DNA from: Escherichia coli
GTDB lineage: Bacteria > Pseudomonadota > Gammaproteobacteria > Enterobacterales > Enterobacteriaceae
Direction of reading: 5' to 3'
Assembly: GCA_021307345.1 (NCBI GenBank)
Contig: CP089930.1
Coordinates: 1,612,001-1,676,000, forward strand
Length of the DNA: 64,000 nucleotides
In this document: one piece after another, positions 10,936-21,966 of the stretch
How positions within the stretch are numbered: the first letter of the stretch is position 1
How the letters are laid out: the number at the start of each line of letters is the position of its first letter
Made by a program: the position numbers and the translations under genes
The notes under the pieces: generated by a model
What the model saw: the letters and a program-made list of their open reading frames with translations, nothing else
Told to the model about the DNA's origin: nothing
The model's database searches: none

Positions 10936-10962
10936 TTATCGGCGCGCCACGGCAGAACTTTA
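10936..10962 (-). promoter_or_regulatory. Sigma28 (FliA) promoter of pdeH
   Basis: The minus strand reads TAAAGTTC-N11-GCCGATAA. This matches the flagellar sigma consensus TAAAGTTT-N11-GCCGATAA at all but one base, with exact spacing. FliA control of yhjH/pdeH is established knowledge; the site itself is read directly. Confidence 0.93.
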
Positions 10963-11033
10963 CCGCCAGAGAGAAGTTAATTTGCCCACACAACGACGGA
11001 ATCTTCCAGGAATACGTTCTGGCTCAAAAAAAT

Positions 11034-11052
11034 AATGGAACAGCGTTTTAAT
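11034..11052 (+). promoter_or_regulatory. Possible KdgR operator upstream of kdgK
   Basis: AATGGAACAGCGTTTTAAT, about 70 bp before the kdgK ATG, resembles the KdgR box (imperfect palindrome of GAAAC...GTTTC type). KdgR control of kdgK is known; that this sequence is the operator is inferred. Confidence 0.45.
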
Positions 11053-11118
11053 ATAGTTGACCAGCAAACCACCACAGCGCAAACTAACGCTAATTTTTTA
11101 CAGATCAGGTTCACGACT

Positions 11119-12048
11119 ATGTCCAAAAAGATTGCCGTGATTGGCGAATGCATGATTGAGCTTTCCGAGAAAGGCGCAGACGTTAAGCGCGGTTTCGGCG
11201 GCGATACCCTGAATACTTCCGTCTACATCGCTCGTCAGGTCGATCCTGCGGCATTAACCGTTCACTACGTAACGGCGCTGGGGACAGACAGTTTTAGTCA
11301 GCAGATGCTGGACGCCTGGCACGGCGAGAACGTCGATACTTCCCTGACCCAACGGATGGAAAACCGCCTGCCGGGTCTTTACTACATTGAAACCGATAGC
11401 ACTGGCGAACGCACTTTCTACTACTGGCGTAACGAAGCCGCAGCTAAATTCTGGCTGGAGAGCGAGCAGTCAGCAGCAATTTGTGAAGAGCTGGCGAATT
11501 TCGATTACCTTTACCTTAGCGGGATTAGCCTGGCGATCTTAAGTCCGACCAGCCGCGAGAAGCTGCTTTCTCTGCTGCGCGAATGCCGTGCCAACGGCGG
11601 GAAGGTCATTTTCGACAATAACTACCGTCCGCGCCTGTGGGCGAGCAAAGAAGAGACGCAGCAGGTGTACCAGCAAATGCTGGAATGCACAGATATCGCC
11701 TTCCTGACGCTGGACGATGAAGACGCGCTGTGGGGTCAACAGCCGGTGGAAGACGTCATTGCGCGTACCCATAAAGCGGGCGTGAAAGAAGTGGTGGTAA
11801 AACGCGGGGCGGATTCTTGCCTGGTGTCTATTGCTGGCGAAGGGTTAGTGGATGTTCCGGCGGTGAAACTGCCGAAAGAAAAAGTGATCGATACCACCGC
11901 AGCTGGCGACTCTTTCAGTGCCGGTTATCTGGCGGTACGTTTGACGGGCGGCAGTGCGGAAGACGCGGCGAAACGCGGGCACCTGACCGCAAGTACCGTT
12001 ATTCAGTATCGCGGCGCGATTATCCCGCGTGAGGCGATGCCAGCGTAA
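11119..12048 (+). CDS. kdgK: 2-dehydro-3-deoxygluconokinase KdgK
   Basis: KdgK phosphorylates 2-keto-3-deoxygluconate to KDPG, feeding hexuronate breakdown into the Entner-Doudoroff aldolase step. It is a 309-aa PfkB/ribokinase-family sugar kinase. The N-terminal substrate-binding GFGGDTLNTSV and the C-terminal PfkB signature DTTAAGDSFSAGY with the catalytic Asp are both visible. The start is the ATG at 11119 (MSKKIAVIGE); the frame stays open upstream to 11035, but that stretch lacks family similarity and overlaps the candidate KdgR site. The gene is monocistronic, divergent from pdeH and convergent with yhjJ. Confidence 0.97.
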   Translation: MSKKIAVIGECMIELSEKGADVKRGFGGDTLNTSVYIARQVDPAALTVHYVTALGTDSFSQQMLDAWHGENVDTSLTQRMENRLPGLYYIETDSTGERTFYYWRNEAAAKFWLESEQSAAICEELANFDYLYLSGISLAILSPTSREKLLSLLRECRANGGKVIFDNNYRPRLWASKEETQQVYQQMLECTDIAFLTLDDEDALWGQQPVEDVIARTHKAGVKEVVVKRGADSCLVSIAGEGLVDVPAVKLPKEKVIDTTAAGDSFSAGYLAVRLTGGSAEDAAKRGHLTASTVIQYRGAIIPREAMPA

Positions 12049-12066
12049 AAGCAGCATATGCAAAAG

Positions 12067-12141
12067 GCTGGATAAAGTGTTACCCCTCTATCCAGCTCAT
12101 CCATAAATACCTGATGGTTGTGCTAACTCATCACCATCAGG
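12067..12141. terminator. Two hairpins between convergent kdgK and yhjJ
   Basis: GCTGGATA/TATCCAGC (12067-12096) and CCTGATGGT/ACCATCAGG (12110-12141) form two separate stem-loops in the 95-bp gap. Neither has a long T-run, so they may act as mRNA 3'-end stabilisers or weak terminators. Confidence 0.5.
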
Positions 12142-12143
12142 CA

Positions 12144-13640
12144 TTACTGTGCAGGTGGAATATCCGTCACTTCAGGATGCACATCATCCGTGGCGACAGA
12201 CGTCGCCGCAGCCGTAGTCGATGGCGCCATGATTTGATCCCAGGCAGCCTGCAACGATTTCATGTTAAATTCCGGCTCGCCTTTCGGCTGCAGCAGAATT
12301 AACGCCATGTCGTTCGACAACTGCTGACGCAGATCCTGATTTAACATCTCTACCGTCAGGCTGTTAAGGAAATCCTGACGCAGTTTCTGATATTGCTCCG
12401 GTGCAATATCGACAACCTGATTTTGCAGTGAACGCATCCGCTGCCCCATCAGAATATCGGTATCAGCTCGTGCATAGGCGGCAAACAGTTTCTGCAGCTC
12501 CAGTTTCTTTTGCGCGACCAGGGCGTTGAACTCTTCTTCCGGCAGACCTTTATCGCGAACTTTCGCCAGTTCACGCGCCACCAGATTAAGGTTGCTGTTC
12601 AGCTTGTCGTTTGGTGACTCGATGTTGATGGCACATTGCGCACGCAGATACAGCACTCGGCAATCAAATCCAAGGCCGATGTCTTTGCTGTTATTGGCGC
12701 TTAATGCTTGCTGAACATGCCAGAACAGCGCCTCACGAGCCAGGTCCGCGCGCCAGTAGCGCAGCAGTGCGGCTGACTCACGAATCGGCTGCCACGGCGT
12801 GTCCCACATGATAGATAACCGATCCTGGCGCACCGCGTCGGTCATAATGCTCACCGCTTCCGCACGCAGCGGAGAAAGCGTCGGCACCGGAGCCGGTGTT
12901 TCACGTTTGCCTTTCAGTTCGCCAAACGTTTTGTTGATTTGGTCGACAACCGAGCGCGCATCAACGTTCCCCACCACCAGCAGCGTCATTGCATCTGGGG
13001 TGTACCATTTCTGGTAGAAATCTTTAATCTTTTCCGCTTCAACGGGCTTTTTCAGCGGATCGGCAGGATCGTGACCTAACAAAGTTGATCCTTTCAGACG
13101 ATAGCGCCACCAGCCTTCTTTAGTGTCGGCAGGCCAAGTTGCCACCATATCCTGGCTTTGCAGCGCATGGTTAACCGTTTCTGGTGTGATGGTCAGCTTG
13201 CCGGTCGCATTCGCCAGATAAGAGAGCGCCTCTTTCAGCAGATCGTTACGATTATTTGGCAAACTCAGATTAAACAGCGTGGTGTCGTAAGAGACGATCA
13301 CCGGCGGCATCGGGCGCTTAGGGTCGATCCCCTGCTGCCACAATGAACGTGCCTGTGCCGCTTCCAGACCACCGCTTTGCGTCAGCGCAATACGAGGAAT
13401 GGCATGACTGTAACCGCTCTGTTGTGTACTTTCGGCGAGCGAACCGGTATTAACCAGCAGGCGAATTTCAACACGATCGCTGGGACGCTGGGGCGTGGTC
13501 AGCACTTGCCACTGTAAACCGTTAGCGAGCGTCCCCTGTTGCCATGCTGGATCAGGCTGGAGCGCATCTGCCTGCACATAGCCAGCAGTGGCCATCACCA
13601 GCAAACCGCCCGCTAAAAGTCGAATTTTTGTGCCCTGCAT
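12144..13640 (-). CDS. yhjJ: Periplasmic M16-family protein YhjJ, probably not an active peptidase
   Basis: This 498-aa protein has a cleavable signal peptide (residues 1-24, ending VQADA) and two insulinase/pitrilysin-like domains. The first domain should carry the zinc motif HxxEH, but the matching place (about residues 75-83) reads SGYSHAIPR: the catalytic Glu and second His are Pro and Arg. It is therefore probably a non-catalytic homologue or chaperone-like M16 protein. The C terminus is low-complexity (Ala/Thr/Ser). The true function is unknown. It is same-strand with dctA upstream but separated by 219 bp and hairpins. Confidence 0.9.
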   Translation of the reverse strand: MQGTKIRLLAGGLLVMATAGYVQADALQPDPAWQQGTLANGLQWQVLTTPQRPSDRVEIRLLVNTGSLAESTQQSGYSHAIPRIALTQSGGLEAAQARSLWQQGIDPKRPMPPVIVSYDTTLFNLSLPNNRNDLLKEALSYLANATGKLTITPETVNHALQSQDMVATWPADTKEGWWRYRLKGSTLLGHDPADPLKKPVEAEKIKDFYQKWYTPDAMTLLVVGNVDARSVVDQINKTFGELKGKRETPAPVPTLSPLRAEAVSIMTDAVRQDRLSIMWDTPWQPIRESAALLRYWRADLAREALFWHVQQALSANNSKDIGLGFDCRVLYLRAQCAINIESPNDKLNSNLNLVARELAKVRDKGLPEEEFNALVAQKKLELQKLFAAYARADTDILMGQRMRSLQNQVVDIAPEQYQKLRQDFLNSLTVEMLNQDLRQQLSNDMALILLQPKGEPEFNMKSLQAAWDQIMAPSTTAAATSVATDDVHPEVTDIPPAQ

Positions 13641-13765
13641 GTGAACCCCTGATCAACTATCCTGGTAATAAAAGACTGCCCGCTATCGGTCAGCCTAAAT
13701 GACGTTAAAAACACTTCGTGTTAGACCGCAAGAACATGAAAATGTCACGGAGGAAGTGAAATAAA

Positions 13766-13845
13766 CCCGAACTCACCCAGGTGGTAAGTTCGGGCACAGG
13801 GGGCAATTATGCTCAAACACCCGCACTCGGGGAAGGGAGTGCGGG
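13766..13845 (-). terminator. Paired hairpins downstream of dctA
   Basis: Two strong stems follow the dctA stop: CCCGCACT/AGTGCGGG (13820-13845) and CCCGAACT/AGTTCGGG (13766-13794). On the minus strand the second is followed by a T-rich TTTATTT, giving a plausible terminator. The gap between dctA and yhjJ holds nothing else clear. Confidence 0.65.
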
Positions 13846-13859
13846 CATAAGTGGTGAGA

Positions 13860-15182
<1,323 letters not shown>

Positions 15183-15328
15183 TTATGGGGTACCTGCGGC
15201 CTTAAAATAACACCCAGACAACATCACAGAAATGTACCTGGATCATAATTGAAACAAAAAGGTTAAAAAGTTTGAGCTGGCTCGCACAAACCAGCACTTT
15301 TTAAAGTTTTGTAATCAGTTTGGGGTAG

Positions 15329-17317
15329 CTACTTTTCTTCCAGGTAACTCTCTTCGAAGATTTCAATAGGGAGTGGGCGAGCAAAAAGGAAGCCCTGGGC
15401 AATACCAACGCCCGCTTTTGCCAGCCAGTCGCGTTGTGCTTCCGTTTCTACGCCTTCAGCAATCATTTGCAGATTCAGGCTTTGTGCCAGCATGATAATT
15501 GCAGCAATCATGCTGCTATCTTCCGGTAAGCCCTCAACAAACATTTTGTCGATTTTCAGCACGTCTATTGGCAACGATTTCATATGCTGCAACTGACGCA
15601 GCCCTGCGTAACCCATGCCGAAATCATCCAGCGCCACCTGTACGCCGGCGTTGCGCAACGGACGAAGGATCGCCACCGCCGCGTGAGGGTCATCAATGCG
15701 TCGGCTTTCCGTGACCTCCAGGATCAACGTTCCAGGCTGAATACGATAACGAGTTAATAACCCCAGCATATCCGGCACCATATTTGGGTGCATCAACTGT
15801 AGCGCCGAGAGATTCACCGATAATGGCAACATAATGCCGCGCTCTTGCCAGGCAGCAAGCAGTCGACAGGATTCCTCCAGCACCCAATGACCGACGGTAA
15901 CCATCAGCCCACAGGACTCAATACGATCGATTAAGCCATCCGGCAGTTCCCAGGTGCCATCCGCTTGCTGGATGCGCAGCAACGCTTCCGCGCTGACGAG
16001 TTTGCCGCTGGTCATCTCCACCTGTGGCTGTAGCCAAATAGCAAACTTATGATTTTCCAGTGCATTAAGGATATCGCTCTCTTCCGTCAACCGTTGTTGA
16101 GCTTCTTCCATCTGCTGTGGATCATAGAACTGAATCTGATTCTTCCCTTTATGACGGGCGGTAAATGCCGCCGAAATAGCACGACCATAAAGTTGTTCGG
16201 CAGTGAGATCGCCATAGAACATCGCCACACCGATGCTACAGTGCGGACGTAGCTGAATACGTTCAATCGGCAAGCGTTCACTCATGATAGTGAGCACTTG
16301 CTGACCTAATGTAATAGCGTGCCACGGTTCCTGTACACCATTAGCGATCACAGCGAAGTCATAGCCACTGACCTGTGCGAGGATCATGCGTGGCGACAGC
16401 ACCGATTTGATTTTCTCCACCAGCGTCAGTAGCAGGATTTCCCGCTGCGCCTCTTTCAGCACGCCAGCAGTATCACGTAACGTTTCACAAGTGATGATCA
16501 TCAGTGCGGTGGTTTGTTTACGTGCGACCACCTGTTCCAGCATCTCCATCAGCAAGGCTTTGTTTGGCAAATCCGACACCGGGAAACGCATCGCGTTTTC
16601 GCACTGTTCTTCATAATGGCGCTGCAACAATTGCTGATTGAGGTTGTAACTACGCACCAGCATACCGATTTCGTCGTCCTGGTGCAGACGCGGCAAGGCC
16701 AGTTGATGACCGACAATCTCTTGCGGTGGAATGGCGTTTAGCTCGCGAGCGATATTGCGTAAAGGATGTAATATCAGTCGATTAATGCACCAGCTAATCG
16801 CCACCGTCAGGATCAGCGACAAAAGTAAGTAAATGGTCACTAACGTAGAGACAGTGCTCATCACGAACTTGTACATGCGGAAGGAATCCGCCTGTAACAC
16901 CAGATAGGCAATCGGCTGCGGGGTAGCAGGACGTTCCAGCGAGTAGACGCCCAGCGAGATTTGTACCGGTAACTCAAACAGTCGGGTGAACGTCACCGGC
17001 ACCGGGCGCTCTGGAATAAAACTTTTACGCAGTGCCTGGAACTGATTAGGCAGCACCACGTCGGCGCGACTGACCACGCCCGCTGGTTTTATGCTGGCAA
17101 GAATAGCTTCCGCCTGGGGAATATCACCTTTTAAAATGGCGGAAGATAAGGGTTCGCGGACAGAGCGAGCAATGCTTTCCAGTTGCGTAGCCGTGTTATA
17201 GCGATTCTGCTGTACCAGGTGGAACAGCAAAACAGTGCAAAAAATAAAAACGAACACCATGACAACGGCCGCCACCATTGCCATCTGCTTAATTGTTAAC
17301 GAGCGACTAACGCGCAA
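15329..17317 (-). CDS. pdeK: Membrane EAL phosphodiesterase PdeK (YhjK) with degenerate GGDEF
   Basis: PdeK is a 662-aa inner-membrane protein. It has an N-terminal membrane helix (about 10-32), a periplasmic sensor region, a second helix near residue 150-170 and a HAMP-like linker. A GGDEF domain follows, with the motif replaced by SGYDF and so probably not a cyclase. The C-terminal EAL domain is intact (AEALLR, and [13 protein letters not shown]). By family rules it hydrolyses c-di-GMP, while the dead GGDEF may bind GTP as a regulator. It lies just downstream of bcsC on the same strand, 82 bp from its stop, so it may be read through from the cellulose operon. Confidence 0.93.
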   Translation of the reverse strand: MRVSRSLTIKQMAMVAAVVMVFVFIFCTVLLFHLVQQNRYNTATQLESIARSVREPLSSAILKGDIPQAEAILASIKPAGVVSRADVVLPNQFQALRKSFIPERPVPVTFTRLFELPVQISLGVYSLERPATPQPIAYLVLQADSFRMYKFVMSTVSTLVTIYLLLSLILTVAISWCINRLILHPLRNIARELNAIPPQEIVGHQLALPRLHQDDEIGMLVRSYNLNQQLLQRHYEEQCENAMRFPVSDLPNKALLMEMLEQVVARKQTTALMIITCETLRDTAGVLKEAQREILLLTLVEKIKSVLSPRMILAQVSGYDFAVIANGVQEPWHAITLGQQVLTIMSERLPIERIQLRPHCSIGVAMFYGDLTAEQLYGRAISAAFTARHKGKNQIQFYDPQQMEEAQQRLTEESDILNALENHKFAIWLQPQVEMTSGKLVSAEALLRIQQADGTWELPDGLIDRIESCGLMVTVGHWVLEESCRLLAAWQERGIMLPLSVNLSALQLMHPNMVPDMLGLLTRYRIQPGTLILEVTESRRIDDPHAAVAILRPLRNAGVQVALDDFGMGYAGLRQLQHMKSLPIDVLKIDKMFVEGLPEDSSMIAAIIMLAQSLNLQMIAEGVETEAQRDWLAKAGVGIAQGFLFARPLPIEIFEESYLEEK

Positions 17318-17398
17318 ATTGTCTCCCCCCGGAAATCCCAGATTGCCGCCCGAGTATACCCGATCGCAGCGGCATTAAGAGAGGCGCTATCTGAAAAC

Positions 17399-20300
17399 TT
17401 ACCAGTCGGCGTAAGGTATCAGCGGCTGCGGCGGTAAATCCATGTCGCCCTGCCATCCGGCGGCGGAATACCGCACGTAGAGCAGGAAATGGCTTGGCGC
17501 ATAATCTTTCGCCTGCTGGATATCGATTGCCGTGCCGACAAACCAGTTGGACGTGACCCGACGCTCAAGTAACGCCCGCGCCGTGTAGCCAAAGCCCTGA
17601 CTGCTGCCGCCGTCGTTGGTCTGGCTGGCGGCATCCTCTTTCCAGTCCGTCGGGATCAGGTTCATCAGCGGATAACGCGGCATGGTTTTGGTGCGCGAAT
17701 GCGACCACGAGCCAGACGCGCCCAGCTCCCATGACCAGTTTTCCGTCCGCTCACGCCACATCACCGGTATGGCAAACGACAGGTATTCCTGCGGGCTGTA
17801 GTAACCGCCCTGACCGAGTGAGTACCCACTCAGGTCTTTGTCGTAATGCCAGATCATATTGTTCAGGCCAACAGTGACGCGGCGATTATTCTGGTTGATG
17901 ACCTTATAGTAATAGCCCGTCATCCAGCGCACGCGCCAGTTATCTTCGACATTTTTGCCGGTTAACTGGTCGCCGCTAAGGGATGCCCAGACGCCGTTCG
18001 CTTCACCTTTATCGTAGCTCAGACTCAGCCCCACGCCATCGGCACGCACGCCGCCCCATTTTTTCCCGGTATTACCCGGGGAGTCTTTCTGCCCACCAAA
18101 GGCCAGTAACGAACTGGAGATGGGGCGACGATGGGCGTTAACGGTGTAACCAAGCGGCCCGATATCATCGCTGTAACTGATGCCGCCGACCACATCCACC
18201 ACGTTGAAGCCCATCGGTGTGGTGCCGATATCCCAGCTCCAGACGTCATTTCGCCAGCCGACCGCCACGCTGGCGCCGGAATCCGACTGGCTGCGGTTGC
18301 CGCTACAGTCCTGCAACGTACAGGTGCCCCAGTTGTTATCCCATTTACCCTCGGCGTCGGCGGAAAAACTGCCGACGTTCATATTGACGAAATCACTGCG
18401 AAAGAACATCCGTCCGTCAGAATACGGTGCATCCACCTGCAACATGGTGGTGTGCGCTTTCAGGTCGGAATAGCCACCGGTGCCGCTCGATCCCCAGTAG
18501 TCGTGCTCCAGGGTGACGTTAAGATCCTGCTGACGATAGAGATCCGCCGCATCGCTGCGCACGCCGCGCTTCAGCCAGTCGTCCTTCTCATCGTTACGGG
18601 TCAGACGGGTAAAGGTGTCGTTATCCTGCGGACGCGTCGTGGTCACACCGGATGCGACCATCGCGTCTTTGTAGGTTTCCAGCGCCTGCTCCGGATCGCC
18701 CGCCTGCGCTTCAAACCCTGCACCATCACGCAGTACCATCGCACTTTCCATCGACGGCGGCTGAGATTTTGCCTGCGGGATCAGCTTGTTAAACGTCTGC
18801 TGCGCCGCTGCGGTATCGCCAAGCTGCGCCTGTACCAGCGCCACGCGCCGCTGTGTATTCAGTGAGGTATTGTCGGTGGCGGGCAGTTTCGCCAGCTGAC
18901 TGCGTGCCGCCGCTTTGTCACCGGCGGCGATATCCACTTCCGTCAGGCCAAGAATGGCATCAACGTTAGCTGGCTCCCGCGTCAGGACATTCTGATACGC
19001 CGCGCGGGCGGCGGTGTCATCACGTCGCTGCTGTGCCCAGTCGGCCAGGGTGAGGTCAATGCGCGTGGACGGTGGCTGCTGGCGCAGCATCGCTTCCGCT
19101 TCTGCCTCTTTACCGCTTTCACGCAGGCGGCTGGCGGTTTCCAGTACCTGATCGCTTTGCAGGCGGTTTGCCAGTTCCTGAATATTGCTGTTCCACTGCG
19201 CGCGCGGCAGGCTGTTGATATGCGCCAGCGCGGCTCTGTCCTGGTCGTGACCGGAAAGATACAGTCCGTAAGCGTAAACCTGCTCCGGGTCGTTCGGCTT
19301 CTGTTGCGCCAGATTGCGCATTAACGTATCGGCCTGGCTGCGTTGTCCGGCCTGCCAGAGATCCTGCGAAAGCCGGTAAGTAATCCACACACTGCCGGGA
19401 TCGAGCGCCAGTCGCTGACGCTGAAGTGCTGCCGCCTGCGCCCATTTACCCTGATTTTCCAGTGCCTCCGCCTGCTGTGATAAGCGGTCGTTTTGCAGGC
19501 TGCGTTCGATGTCATCAACGCTGCGCCGCTGGCTGGCAGAGAGCGAGGCAATAAACGCTTCGGCTTTTTCCGGCGACTGCTGGCGATAAAGATTCGCCAG
19601 CCCGCGCACGGCGTTGGTGTTGCCGCTGTCCATGCGCAGCGTCTGCTGATAATAACGTTCGGCGGCGGGGTAATCTTTGCGCGCCATCGCCACATCGCCC
19701 AGCCCCAGCACCGCATAGCTGTCGGCGTTATCGACATTGCGCGCCTGCTGGAACAGGCGTTCTGCCCGGTCGGGATTATTGGCTTTCAGCGCAGCATCGC
19801 CCTGCTGGATCGCCAGCCAGTAGCGATTCACCTTCAGCAGACTGTTCCATTTGTCGTTGTTGCTGCTGTTCGGGTCCAGCGCGAGGGCTTTTTCCAGATT
19901 CGCCACCGCATTAGCGCGATCGCCATTCTGGGAATACGCCTGCCCCAGCGCCCCCAGAGCCTCACTGTCTTTCGGGTTCGCCCGCACCGCCTGTTGTAGT
20001 TCGGGAATGGCTTTACCCGCCATGCCAGAGTCCACCGCCGCTAAACCTTGCGCACGGGCGCGGAAATTAGGATCGGCCAGTTGCTTTTGTTGTTCTGCCA
20101 GTTGCGATTGCGCAGCCGCCACACTATCGCCATCGCTAAAAATAGAGAGATATTTTTTCAGTGCCGACACGCTGGCGTCGCTCACGGGCATGTCTTTAAT
20201 CTGCCCGTACCAGATTTTAGAAGCCCCCTCGCGCCCGGCGTTAGATTTCGCCATCTGTTCCAGGACGGCAAAACCTTCGTCACGGCGATCGCTGCTAAAC

Positions 20301-20872
20301 AGCAATAGCGCCAGATTATTTTGCAACCCCGTATTGCCCGGCGTATCCGCATTGATGCGTTTTAGCTGATTAATCGCTTCGCTACGGCGAGCCGGAATTT
20401 TCGCTACCGTACTCCAGTACTCGACGGCAATGTCACCTGCTGGCGGCGCTCCGTTGAACAGTTTGTTGTAACCCGCCACGGCTTCTTCCGCATGACCGGT
20501 AGTCGCCTGCAATCGTGCCTGTTGCAGTGCCTGGCGACCATCCGGCGTGGAAAGCAACATTGTGGTACGCGATGATTTATACGCATTTGAACTCGGCGCT
20601 AATTGCGACAATCGGTCGAGCTGTTTTTGTGCACCATCAACATCGCCCTGGCGTAACAGAGAGCGAAAACGGGCGGCAACGACATCCGGGTTATTCGGAT
20701 CAATAAGTTCCAGACGATACAGCGATTGCTGCACCAGGTCTTCGCGATGGGTCGCTTCGCCCACACGAACCTGTTCCAGCAACTGTTGCTGGGCGGTTGG
20801 TGCCGCCTCGACCATCGGCATCACGGCCAGACCGAGGGAAAGCGTAAGGATATTTAGTGTGAATTTGCGCAT
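17399..20872 (-). CDS. bcsC: Cellulose outer-membrane exporter BcsC
   Basis: BcsC (1157 aa) forms the outer-membrane channel that passes the cellulose chain to the surface. A signal peptide (residues 1-23, ending VEAA) is followed by a long alpha-solenoid of TPR repeats (about 25-780) that spans the periplasm, with typical TPR stretches such as [22 protein letters not shown]-terminal 16-strand beta-barrel (about 800-1157) comes last. The protein ends YADW, with an aromatic residue as expected for barrel assembly. It is the last gene of bcsRQABZC, and its start overlaps the end of bcsZ by 19 bp, indicating coupled translation. No frameshift or stop is seen. Confidence 0.97.
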   Translation of the reverse strand: MRKFTLNILTLSLGLAVMPMVEAAPTAQQQLLEQVRVGEATHREDLVQQSLYRLELIDPNNPDVVAARFRSLLRQGDVDGAQKQLDRLSQLAPSSNAYKSSRTTMLLSTPDGRQALQQARLQATTGHAEEAVAGYNKLFNGAPPAGDIAVEYWSTVAKIPARRSEAINQLKRINADTPGNTGLQNNLALLLFSSDRRDEGFAVLEQMAKSNAGREGASKIWYGQIKDMPVSDASVSALKKYLSIFSDGDSVAAAQSQLAEQQKQLADPNFRARAQGLAAVDSGMAGKAIPELQQAVRANPKDSEALGALGQAYSQNGDRANAVANLEKALALDPNSSNNDKWNSLLKVNRYWLAIQQGDAALKANNPDRAERLFQQARNVDNADSYAVLGLGDVAMARKDYPAAERYYQQTLRMDSGNTNAVRGLANLYRQQSPEKAEAFIASLSASQRRSVDDIERSLQNDRLSQQAEALENQGKWAQAAALQRQRLALDPGSVWITYRLSQDLWQAGQRSQADTLMRNLAQQKPNDPEQVYAYGLYLSGHDQDRAALAHINSLPRAQWNSNIQELANRLQSDQVLETASRLRESGKEAEAEAMLRQQPPSTRIDLTLADWAQQRRDDTAARAAYQNVLTREPANVDAILGLTEVDIAAGDKAAARSQLAKLPATDNTSLNTQRRVALVQAQLGDTAAAQQTFNKLIPQAKSQPPSMESAMVLRDGAGFEAQAGDPEQALETYKDAMVASGVTTTRPQDNDTFTRLTRNDEKDDWLKRGVRSDAADLYRQQDLNVTLEHDYWGSSGTGGYSDLKAHTTMLQVDAPYSDGRMFFRSDFVNMNVGSFSADAEGKWDNNWGTCTLQDCSGNRSQSDSGASVAVGWRNDVWSWDIGTTPMGFNVVDVVGGISYSDDIGPLGYTVNAHRRPISSSLLAFGGQKDSPGNTGKKWGGVRADGVGLSLSYDKGEANGVWASLSGDQLTGKNVEDNWRVRWMTGYYYKVINQNNRRVTVGLNNMIWHYDKDLSGYSLGQGGYYSPQEYLSFAIPVMWRERTENWSWELGASGSWSHSRTKTMPRYPLMNLIPTDWKEDAASQTNDGGSSQGFGYTARALLERRVTSNWFVGTAIDIQQAKDYAPSHFLLYVRYSAAGWQGDMDLPPQPLIPYADW

Positions 20873-21960
20873 TCCTGGCCCCAGTCAGGTAATAACTCAC
20901 CTTTTGTCGAGAAGCGGAAACGGTGTTGATCCCAGCCTTGTCCAAACAGGGTCAACACATAGTTGTAATAGGCATCACTACCAGGAAAGTTATCGGCAAT
21001 ACGCTGACGCTGTACGGCCTGGGCATCACGATCCTGAAGAAATGGCAACATAGCCGCAGAAAAACCGACTGGCCCTTTACCCTGCGCTTTACCCGTAGCG
21101 ACATCGACTTTCTCCGGCGGATAGCCGTTTTTCTCGGTGAATGTCGCCATCGGTTTAAAACGGTTGAGCATCCGCGCTTTTTGCGGATCGCTGTCGGGCA
21201 TCATGCCAACCCACATATAGACGCGAATAGCGTCGTAACTGCTGATCAGCGTTTTCTCCGGCTTTAACTGCCAACCTTTGTCTTTCTCATAGCGTACCCA
21301 GTCTGGCGAAAAGCCCTTCGGGGCGGTTTCCAGCAATAAACGTTGATTCGTTTCGCGCAACGTGGTCCACGGTGCGCCAAAGCGAGTGAAATACTGCGCC
21401 AGCGTCGGGGGCAGATAACTTGGGTTAAAACGCCAGGTGTTATTCTCGGCAAAACCCACTTTGCCCGGTAACAGCATGGAGCCCAGCCCCGGCACTGTCA
21501 CCACTTCCTCTTGCGCAATGCGTTTTAACAACGCGCTGCCGATGTCAGTATAACGTTGCTCTTTCCACAATCGACCGGCCTCCAGCAGTGACCAGGCCAT
21601 CCAGATATCGCCGTCAGAAGCTGAGTTGCTGTCCAGCACTTCCCACTTCGCATTCTCTTTCTTGCCCCATAGCCAGGCGGGCAAATGTTCTTTTAATGAG
21701 CCTTGGGCAAGATTATTCTGCGTCCAGTCGAGAAGGTTATCGAAAGCTGCACGGTCGTTAGCCGCCAGGGCAAAGAACATGCCGTAGCTTTGCCCTTCGG
21801 AGGTGGTAATTTTGCGCGCGTCGCTGGGATCGATGACGCGCCCTTCCTGACTGATGTAATCCTTTTTGAACTGCTCCCAGGCAGGCCAACTGCAGGCTGC
21901 CTGAACACTAAAGGTAGCCAGCAGCAGCATCGTCACAATTCCACTACGCAAAACATTCAT
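20854..21960 (-). CDS. bcsZ: Periplasmic endo-1,4-beta-glucanase BcsZ (GH8)
   Basis: BcsZ trims nascent cellulose in the periplasm and tunes the amount made. It is 368 aa with a signal peptide (residues 1-21, ending VQA). The GH8 catalytic acid E55 lies in [14 protein letters not shown], and the second catalytic Asp is in the [11 protein letters not shown] segment near residue 243. The ATG at 21960 (MNVLRSG) gives the usual length; a second ATG one codon earlier and a TTG before that are alternatives. Only 6 bp separate its start from the bcsB stop, and its 3' end overlaps bcsC by 19 bp. Confidence 0.96.
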   Translation of the reverse strand: MNVLRSGIVTMLLLATFSVQAACSWPAWEQFKKDYISQEGRVIDPSDARKITTSEGQSYGMFFALAANDRAAFDNLLDWTQNNLAQGSLKEHLPAWLWGKKENAKWEVLDSNSASDGDIWMAWSLLEAGRLWKEQRYTDIGSALLKRIAQEEVVTVPGLGSMLLPGKVGFAENNTWRFNPSYLPPTLAQYFTRFGAPWTTLRETNQRLLLETAPKGFSPDWVRYEKDKGWQLKPEKTLISSYDAIRVYMWVGMMPDSDPQKARMLNRFKPMATFTEKNGYPPEKVDVATGKAQGKGPVGFSAAMLPFLQDRDAQAVQRQRIADNFPGSDAYYNYVLTLFGQGWDQHRFRFSTKGELLPDWGQECANSH

Positions 21961-21966
21961 CATCAA

